Part shown: in pieces, positions 58,822 to 64,000 of the stretch | Layout: every line of letters begins with the position of its first letter | Numbering within the stretch: position 1 is the first letter of the stretch | Assembly: GCA_015060735.1 (NCBI GenBank) | Contig: SUXX01000007.1 | Coordinates: 1 to 64,000, forward strand | Direction: 5' to 3' | Length of the DNA stretch: 64,000 nt | Origin: Bacteroides sp. | GTDB taxonomy: Bacteria; Bacteroidota; Bacteroidia; Bacteroidales; Bacteroidaceae | Position numbers and translations under genes: made by a program | Notes under the pieces: generated by a model | What the model was told of the DNA's origin: nothing | The model's input: the letters and a program-made list of their open reading frames with translations, nothing else | Databases searched by the model: none

Positions 58822-59572
58822 TATCCCCTATCTGCATCCCACGTTCAGTATCATTACCGTTACCTACCAGGCGGACAAGGTACTGGAAGAAACGATTCTA
58901 AGTGTCATCCATCAGACCTATAAACAGGTGGAATACATCATCGTAGACGGAGGTTCAACAGACCGCACATTAAGCATCATCGACCAATATCGCCCTCACA
59001 TCCAACGGGTTGTCAGCGAACCGGACAAAGGTTTGTATGATGCCATGAATAAAGGGATAGCTTTGGCTACCGGAGACTATCTGTGTTTTTTGAACGCAGG
59101 CGATACCTTTCACAAAAATGAAACCTTGGAACAGATAGCCCACACCCTAAAAAGCCCTGAACTTCCCGATGTAATTTACGGTGAAACGGCTATTGTGGAT
59201 GCCAACAGACAATTTCTGCACATGCGAAAGAAATCTGCTCCTGACAATCTGAATTGGAAAAGCTTCAAACAAGGGATGCTCGTTTGCCATCAAGCTTTCT
59301 TCGCTAGCCGAGAACTGGCTGTTGCCCATCCTTATGACTTGCAATACCGTTTCTCGGCCGATTTCGATTGGTGCATCCGCATCATGAAAAAAGCCAAGTG
59401 TCTGCATAACACTCGGCTCATCTTAATTAATTACCTGAACGAAGGAATGACTACTCAGAACCATAAAGCCTCACTGAAGGAACGCTTCCGTATCATGGTG
59501 AAACATTATGGCTGGTTCAGCACCGTTTTGCATCATGCATGGTTTGTCATTCGGCTCTTTTCTTTGTTTTAA
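58814..59572 (+). CDS. Family 2 glycosyltransferase (WcaA-like)
   Basis: A 252-residue GT-A enzyme: FSIITVTYQADKVLEETILSVIHQTYKQVEYIIVDGGSTDRTLSII, then CFLNAGDTF near the metal site and FSADFDWCIRIMKK. The start at MSNIPYLHP follows the preceding stop region by overlap (ATGAGTAA); the track ORF begins further inside the GT4 gene. Its 3' end overlaps the convergent YfhO gene by 26 bp. It closes the surface-polysaccharide cluster. Confidence 0.9.
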   Translation: MSNIPYLHPTFSIITVTYQADKVLEETILSVIHQTYKQVEYIIVDGGSTDRTLSIIDQYRPHIQRVVSEPDKGLYDAMNKGIALATGDYLCFLNAGDTFHKNETLEQIAHTLKSPELPDVIYGETAIVDANRQFLHMRKKSAPDNLNWKSFKQGMLVCHQAFFASRELAVAHPYDLQYRFSADFDWCIRIMKKAKCLHNTRLILINYLNEGMTTQNHKASLKERFRIMVKHYGWFSTVLHHAWFVIRLFSLF

Positions 59573-62033
59573 ATGACAAATAAATGGTTATTACGGCCAG
59601 CAAGCCCAATATAGTCAAGGCAATATAAGCAATGCTTTCAGTGACATGCAAGGACTTAGGGTCGAAACGGAATTCCACCACATGCTTTCCTGCCGGCACA
59701 TTCATGGCACGAAGAATGTAATTGGCACGTCCGTGAGGAGCGTTCTGACCATCAATGGTCGATTGCCAACCCGGATAGTAGATTTCCGAGAAGACAACGG
59801 CTCCACCTTTTTCTGAATTCACTTCATACTTCAGGTAGTTTGGCTCGTAGGCCACCAATTCGATGGTGGCGGTCGAATCCGAAGGCATCGACTTTACAAC
59901 CTCCGCAAATTTCTTGTCTACAACGGCCGTCTGCAAAGGATTCAAATCATGAATGGCATCTATTTCTTCGTTCGCATTGTCTACATACTGCACTTCGTCT
60001 ACAAACCAAGCATTTCCTAAAGCAAACGGATTTTCAAGTGGGAAGGTCTGACCTCCTTGCAACGGGAAGATGAAGTAACGGGTATTCAGCATGTTCAACA
60101 CTGGGAATGCTTCCGGATTCAATTGCTGAAGGTCTCCCTCTGCCTCAGTTACCCCTTTGAACAAGGTTGACATCTCGGCTGAAATATGCTCGTCAATCAT
60201 TTCCTGATAACGACGTAACTTGGCTGCATGATAACCACCAACACTTTTATGCCAATAAGCGGTATTGTTTTCATTGAACGTGTTCGAGGCCAAGTTCAGT
60301 ACGCGATAATCCAACGTCTCGTCTTCCAGAATCATCTTGTCGGTTTCTGTCTGTTGGAAACCTTGTGTCTGCACTTGCTTGTCCACGAACTGTTCGTCAT
60401 AAAGGTAACGCTTGTTCACATCCCACATATCTACCAAGCAAAGCACGGCCAACGCACCTATCAAGATGCTTTCCTTCAACTTGCCAAGACCATAAGCCCA
60501 TACCAATCCGGCACCTATCAAGATAATGAAGAAACTACGCCAAGCATCGGAAGTGAACAACGTCATGCGTACCTCTTCCAGATTGGCAAGCAGAGGCACC
60601 AACTGGTCGGCAGGAATGCTCTGCAAAGCATTCATTTCCATGGTGGATACATACGATGGGAAGAACACCTTCGGCATCAAAGCAAACAGAAGTGCCAAAC
60701 CGCCCGTCAAACCAAAGCTAATCAGGAAGTCCTTCTTACGTTCCTTTATTATATTAGGTGTATTCACCACTTCCTTCAATGCCAACATGGCCAACAAAGG
60801 AATGGTAAACTCGGCTATCACGAGGATGGACGACACCGCACGGAACTTGTTGTACATCGGTACATAGTCGAGGAAGAAGTCGGTAAAGCCCATGAAGTTC
60901 TTACCCCATGAAAGCAAGATGGACAAAACGGTAACTGCCAGGAGTGCCCATTTCATCGGGCCTTTCACGATGAACAACCCTAAGATGAACAAAAACATCA
61001 CGAAAGCTCCTACATAAACGGGACCTGATGTACCCGGTTGCTCGCCCCAGTATTGCCCCAACTGACTATAAATGTTGCGATACATTGGATTGGCCTTCTC
61101 CATCGCCCTCTCATTCATAGCCAAAGGAACAGATGCCCCACCCTTGACGTTTGGCACCAAGAGCGAGAAAGTCTCGCCAATGCCGTAACTCCACTGAGTG
61201 ATGTAATCTCTTTCCAATCCACTACTAGTCTGGTTGGCCGCGTTTTCCTTCACCAGTTCACTCTTGCCACGCATGGATTCCTTGCTATATTCATACGTAT
61301 GATACAGGTTCGAGAGATTGATACACACACCAAGCAAGCCCGCCAACACTAAAACGCCAGTACGTTTCCAGTAATTCGCCAGCACGTTTTCTTGAAATGC
61401 CTTCACCCCATAAGCAATGGCCATAAAGAGCATCACGAACAAGAAGTAGTAACTCATTTGCACATGGTTAGAAGAAATCTGTAACGCCACGAACAGAGCC
61501 GTCACCAGCCCACCCAGCAGATACTTGCCCCGATAACAAAGCACCATCCCGGCAATGGTGGGCGGAATGTAAGCCAAAGTGATGAGTTTCCAGATATGTC
61601 CGGCCGCAATAATAATAAAGAAATAAGACGAAAACGCCCAGATGATGGCTCCCAATGCCGACATCCACACCTTGAAATCGAAAGCACGGAGCAACATGTA
61701 GAACCCGAGCAACATCACGAATACATACCAAACGTAAGTAGGCAGATACAAATGATACAGATTCTCAATCCCCTTCAGCAAGTCCGTAGAATCATAGCTG
61801 GGTGCCATCTGATAAGTAGGCATCCCACCAAAGATGGAGTTCGTCCAACGGGTACGTTCACCGGTACGCTCCAAATACTCCTTACCTTCCTGTCCTGCAC
61901 CAATACCCGCCACCGAGTCGTGTTGCGAAAGGATACGCCCTTCGGTCACCGCCGGACAGAAATAAACAAACGAAATAAAGGCAAACACCAGAATTGCCAC
62001 TATATCAGGAATGATTCTCTTGATTGCATTCAT
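59547..62033 (-). CDS. YfhO-family polytopic membrane protein
   Basis: An 828-residue inner-membrane protein with about 11-13 N-terminal helices (LVAILVFAFISFVYFCPAVTEGRILSQHDS opening with the conserved D) and a soluble region (about 580-790) before a last helix (IAYIALTILGLLAVITIYLSF). The family resembles GT-C glycosyltransferases; in Firmicutes YfhO glycosylates lipoteichoic acid, while in Bacteroidetes the acceptor is unknown. Position beside the glycan cluster fits a glycosylation role. The leader crosses a long hairpin repeat. Confidence 0.85.
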   Translation of the reverse strand: MNAIKRIIPDIVAILVFAFISFVYFCPAVTEGRILSQHDSVAGIGAGQEGKEYLERTGERTRWTNSIFGGMPTYQMAPSYDSTDLLKGIENLYHLYLPTYVWYVFVMLLGFYMLLRAFDFKVWMSALGAIIWAFSSYFFIIIAAGHIWKLITLAYIPPTIAGMVLCYRGKYLLGGLVTALFVALQISSNHVQMSYYFLFVMLFMAIAYGVKAFQENVLANYWKRTGVLVLAGLLGVCINLSNLYHTYEYSKESMRGKSELVKENAANQTSSGLERDYITQWSYGIGETFSLLVPNVKGGASVPLAMNERAMEKANPMYRNIYSQLGQYWGEQPGTSGPVYVGAFVMFLFILGLFIVKGPMKWALLAVTVLSILLSWGKNFMGFTDFFLDYVPMYNKFRAVSSILVIAEFTIPLLAMLALKEVVNTPNIIKERKKDFLISFGLTGGLALLFALMPKVFFPSYVSTMEMNALQSIPADQLVPLLANLEEVRMTLFTSDAWRSFFIILIGAGLVWAYGLGKLKESILIGALAVLCLVDMWDVNKRYLYDEQFVDKQVQTQGFQQTETDKMILEDETLDYRVLNLASNTFNENNTAYWHKSVGGYHAAKLRRYQEMIDEHISAEMSTLFKGVTEAEGDLQQLNPEAFPVLNMLNTRYFIFPLQGGQTFPLENPFALGNAWFVDEVQYVDNANEEIDAIHDLNPLQTAVVDKKFAEVVKSMPSDSTATIELVAYEPNYLKYEVNSEKGGAVVFSEIYYPGWQSTIDGQNAPHGRANYILRAMNVPAGKHVVEFRFDPKSLHVTESIAYIALTILGLLAVITIYLSFKTKKRAE

Positions 62034-62057
62034 AATCTTATTCTTTTCTTTAAATTA

Positions 62058-62140
62058 TCGTGTCATTCTGAACGAAGTGAAGAATCTGAGTGCATAACAT
62101 GGATGTAACTAGATCCTTCGTGTTGCTCAGGATGACACAA
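62058..62140 (+). repeat. TGTCATTCTGA-family repeat, copy 3 (long form)
   Basis: TCGTGTCATTCTGAACGAAGTGAAGAATCT... AGATCCTTCGTGTTGCTCAGGATGACACAA: the outer arms pair (GTGTCATTCTGA / TCAGGATGACAC) and so do GAATCT/AGATCC-type inner arms. Copy 5 at 63.5 kb is the same about 83-nt sequence in reverse. Confidence 0.8.
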
Positions 62141-62161
62141 CTTATCCACATAAACTAAGTG

Positions 62162-62169
62162 CAAAGATA
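62162..62169 (-). promoter_or_regulatory. -7 element of the YfhO gene
   Basis: TATCTTTG (then CACT) on the minus strand. The resulting about 120-nt leader would contain repeat copy 3. Confidence 0.5.
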
Positions 62170-62190
62170 CGATAACTCCAATAAAATCCG

Positions 62191-62198
62191 TACATTTG
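62191..62198 (+). promoter_or_regulatory. -7 element of the MTAN gene
   Basis: TACATTTG, 22 bp before the ATG at 62221, matches TAnnTTTG; it is divergent from the YfhO promoter 22 bp away. Confidence 0.5.
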
Positions 62199-62220
62199 CA
62201 GTTGAATTCAAACTTTTTTT

Positions 62221-62925
62221 ATGAAAATAGGAATCATTACCGCCATGAGTTCGGAACACAAACAAGTGGCACAACTTTTGGAAGAAAAGAAAGAGTACAC
62301 CGAAGGTATCTATCAATATACCGAAGGGAAGATTAAGGACAATACCGTCATCCTGACCCAATGCGGCATCGGAAAGGTAAACGCAGCAGCTGGAGCCGTA
62401 GAACTCATCCGCACTTACCAGCCCGATTGCATCATCAGCACCGGCGTGGCCGGCGGTATCGACAAATGCCTGAAAGTGATGGATGTAGTAGCCAGTGCTC
62501 ACATTGTCTATCACGATGTATGGTGTGGCGAAGGCAATGCCTACGGACAGATTCAAGGGATGCCTACCTTCTTCGAAGGTCATCAAGCGTTGTTCGATAG
62601 TGCCATGTCGCTTGATACCGACACCGTCATCCACGGAGGCCTCATCTGTAGTGGCGACAAGTTCATCACCGACCGTGAAGAATTGAATGTCATCAAAGGA
62701 AACTTCCCTGAAGGGTTGGCCGTAGACATGGAGTCGGGAGCCATTGCTCAAGTGTGCTATATATATAAGGTACCGTTCATCAGTTTCCGCATCATCAGCG
62801 ACACTCCGGGAGCCGAAAACCATTGGGAACAATACACCAACTTCTGGGGCGAAATGGCCGACCGTTCGTTTGGTGTCACCAAAGCGTTCTTGGATTCTTT
62901 ACCCAATCAGATTAAGAAATCATAA
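62221..62925 (+). CDS. mtnN: 5'-methylthioadenosine/S-adenosylhomocysteine nucleosidase
   Basis: Cleaves adenine from MTA and SAH, giving S-ribosylhomocysteine for LuxS. It shows IGIITAMSSEHKQV (E12), GIGKVNAAAGAVELI, STGVAGGID, AVDMESGAIAQVCY with the catalytic Glu region and FRIISDTPG with the catalytic Asp. 234 aa. It precedes luxS by 20 bp, so the two consecutive steps of SAH recycling are cotranscribed. Confidence 0.96.
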   Translation: MKIGIITAMSSEHKQVAQLLEEKKEYTEGIYQYTEGKIKDNTVILTQCGIGKVNAAAGAVELIRTYQPDCIISTGVAGGIDKCLKVMDVVASAHIVYHDVWCGEGNAYGQIQGMPTFFEGHQALFDSAMSLDTDTVIHGGLICSGDKFITDREELNVIKGNFPEGLAVDMESGAIAQVCYIYKVPFISFRIISDTPGAENHWEQYTNFWGEMADRSFGVTKAFLDSLPNQIKKS

Positions 62926-62945
62926 ATCAAAATCATAAATCGTTT

Positions 62946-63425
62946 ATGAAAACAATACCCAGTTTTACCATCGACCACATCCGCCTGCTTCGTGGTATTT
63001 ACGTTTCCCGCAAAGACCAAGTGGGTAACGAAGTCGTAACTACTTTCGACATCCGCATGAAAGAACCCAATCGCGAACCAGCTTTGGGCCAAGGTGCCCT
63101 TCACACCATCGAACACCTGGCTGCGACCTATCTCCGTAACCACCCTGTTTGGGCAAATCAAATCGTTTATTGGGGACCGATGGGATGCCTTACCGGCAAT
63201 TATCTATTGATGAAAGGCGACTTGGAGTCGAAAGACATTGTAGAACTAATGCAGGAAACCTTCCGCTTCGTAGCCGAATTCGAAGGTGAAGTACCAGGCA
63301 CTGCCCCGAAGGATTGCGGCAATTACCTGCTTCATGACCTTCCCATGGCCAAATGGGAATCGGCCAAGTACCTGCACGAAGTGTTGGAGCAGATAACAGA
63401 AGAAAATTTGGCTTATCCTAATTAA
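62946..63425 (+). CDS. luxS: S-ribosylhomocysteine lyase (AI-2 synthesis)
   Basis: Splits S-ribosylhomocysteine to homocysteine and DPD, the AI-2 precursor. The metal site is complete: H53 and H57 in HTIEH with E56, and C124 in DCGNYLLHD; the catalytic C81 lies in GPMGCLTG. Length 159 aa is normal. Not all Bacteroides carry luxS. The mtnN-luxS pair is bracketed by inverted long repeats (copies 3 and 5). Confidence 0.97.
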   Translation: MKTIPSFTIDHIRLLRGIYVSRKDQVGNEVVTTFDIRMKEPNREPALGQGALHTIEHLAATYLRNHPVWANQIVYWGPMGCLTGNYLLMKGDLESKDIVELMQETFRFVAEFEGEVPGTAPKDCGNYLLHDLPMAKWESAKYLHEVLEQITEENLAYPN

Positions 63426-63436
63426 TAATTACCCCC

Positions 63437-63465
63437 TGTCATTCAGAGCTTTGCTCTGAATGACA
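63437..63465. repeat. TGTCATTCTGA-family hairpin, copy 4 (short form)
   Basis: TGTCATTCAGAGC TTT GCTCTGAATGACA is a perfect 13-bp stem followed by AAAAAAA, 12 bp after the luxS stop. It shares the GTCATTC/GAATGAC core with the other copies and may serve as the luxS terminator region. Confidence 0.75.
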
Positions 63466-63510
63466 AAAAAATGGGAAAAAGTGGTGTATCAAAATGAAAT
63501 TTGCCTATCA

Positions 63511-63594
63511 TAGTGTCATCCTAAGCAACGCGAAGGATCTGGTTACATCCACTTTGTGTATTCAGATTCTTCACTTCGTTCAGAATGACACGAC
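63511..63594 (-). repeat. TGTCATTCTGA-family repeat, copy 5 (long form, inverted)
   Basis: Read on the minus strand it is TCGTGTCATTCTGAACGAAGTGAAGAATCTGA...GGATGTAACCAGATCCTTCGCGTTGCTTAGGATGACACT, nearly identical to copy 3 over its full length, including the GGATGTAAC middle. Confidence 0.8.
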
Positions 63595-63636
63595 AAAAAA
63601 AAAGTGGATGTAACTTTAATCACACCCACTTTTTTA
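63594..63636 (-). terminator. Terminator of rpsO
   Basis: On the minus strand AAAAAAGTGGGTGTGATTAAAGTTACATCCACTTTTTTTTT forms an A/T-flanked stem (AAAAAAGTGG / CCACTTTTTT) about 24 nt after the rpsO stop. Confidence 0.7.
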
Positions 63637-63659
63637 ATGTCTTCACCGTAAGCAATAAA

Positions 63660-63929
63660 TTACTTACGCAAGCCAAGAGCCTTCACGATAGCACGATATC
63701 TGTTGATATCGCGATCCTTCAAGTAGTTCAACAAAGCACGACGCTTACCTACCAAAGTTGTCAATGCTCTTTCAGTGCTATAATCTTTACGGTTGACCTT
63801 CAAGTGTTCGGTCAAGTGAGAAATACGGTATGAAAACAAAGCAATCTGAGCTTCAGCTGAGCCAGTATCAGTGTTAGACTTTCCGTACTTTTCAAAGATT
63901 TCTTGCTTTTTTGCTGCGTCTAAATACAT
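63660..63929 (-). CDS. rpsO: 30S ribosomal protein S15
   Basis: Primary 16S rRNA binder in the small-subunit platform. At 89 aa it shows GSAEAQIALFSYRISHLTEHLKVNRKDYSTERALTTLVGKRRALLNYLKDRD, the classical S15 helices. In many bacteria rpsO and pnp are adjacent; here pnp lies 39 kb away. A TATCTTTGCACC promoter element precedes it. Confidence 0.97.
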   Translation of the reverse strand: MYLDAAKKQEIFEKYGKSNTDTGSAEAQIALFSYRISHLTEHLKVNRKDYSTERALTTLVGKRRALLNYLKDRDINRYRAIVKALGLRK

Positions 63930-63972
63930 AATTACTTAGATTTATTAGATATATAACTTAAATTTGCGGGTG

Positions 63973-63980
63973 CAAAGATA
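63973..63980 (-). promoter_or_regulatory. -7 element of rpsO
   Basis: TATCTTTG followed by CACCCG on the minus strand, 44 bp before the ATG; the same extended motif occurs at the tRNA-Gly/Leu promoter. Confidence 0.6.
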
Positions 63981-64000
63981 AGGAATATCTTTTATATCGC

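Noticed and set aside
60228-60911. 227-aa ORF antisense to the YfhO gene
   Set aside because: His/Gln-rich shadow of a membrane protein gene, no family resemblance.
62155-62832. 225-aa ORF antisense to mtnN
   Set aside because: Fully covered by the well-supported MTA/SAH nucleosidase; no start signal and shadow-like composition.

Overview
The window looks like a piece of a Bacteroidales chromosome, most likely Bacteroides/Phocaeicola (family level is safer than genus). The reasons are: promoters of the Bacteroidetes TTTG / TAnnTTTG type in front of many genes; Bacteroidales-specific families (DUF4369 thioredoxin-fold lipoproteins, DUF6242, the long IspG, the TGS-type uridine kinase, an ECF sigma factor followed by a membrane/beta-barrel partner); a FucO lactaldehyde reductase; and moderate-to-low GC. 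Nearly all of it is core chromosome. I see no prophage, conjugative element, intact insertion sequence or CRISPR array.

Layout. 1-1.3 kb: start of a secreted protein, a palindrome-rich repeat and a lone DUF3883-type nuclease (the only defence-like gene). 1.3-5.7 kb: S37 peptidase, fucO, a gene remnant, a DUF1349 protein and a divergent LuxR-type regulator. 5.7-9.6 kb: two tRNA-Asn, a C-terminal processing protease and ispG. 9.6-14.4 kb: a leftward cluster of uridine kinase, rpoN, a PAP2-like membrane protein, gcvH, purE and ispG. 14.5-20.3 kb: Na/Pi cotransporter, PqaA-like protein, two FKBP isomerases, a sirtuin and a rubredoxin missing from the ORF track. 20.3-28 kb: ECF sigma/anti-sigma pair, pnp, DUF4369 lipoprotein, greA with a leader terminator, a HIT protein and a mannose-1-phosphate guanylyltransferase. 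28-29.4 kb: four tRNAs around an 800-bp gene-poor interval with remnants and a second copy of the palindrome repeat. 29.4-34 kb: argH, an SRPBCC protein, pyrE, comF, recX and prmC leftward. 34-42 kb: ribD, a DUF6242 lipoprotein, uppS, bamA, two Skp/OmpH chaperones and murI, an envelope-assembly block. 42-47 kb: LolC/E-like permease, rbfA, O-methyltransferase, pyk, aroQ, divergent from xerD. 47-52 kb: a highly codon-biased TPR lipoprotein, a second DUF4369 lipoprotein and a ComM-like ATPase. 52-62 kb: metG leading into a flippase and four glycosyltransferases (a surface-polysaccharide cluster), then a convergent YfhO membrane protein. 62-64 kb: MTAN and LuxS (AI-2 pathway), then rpsO.

No clearly new multi-gene system is visible. 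The most interesting items are non-coding: a dispersed palindrome-array element in two opposite copies; a TGTCATTCTGA hairpin family in five intergenic copies, two long ones inverted around the MTAN-luxS pair; an intrinsic terminator between promoter and start of greA; and a perfect 16-bp palindrome made of two overlapping divergent -7 elements. The lone DUF3883 nuclease beside the first repeat is the best protein candidate for follow-up. No searches could be run; assignments rest on motif and family recognition by eye.
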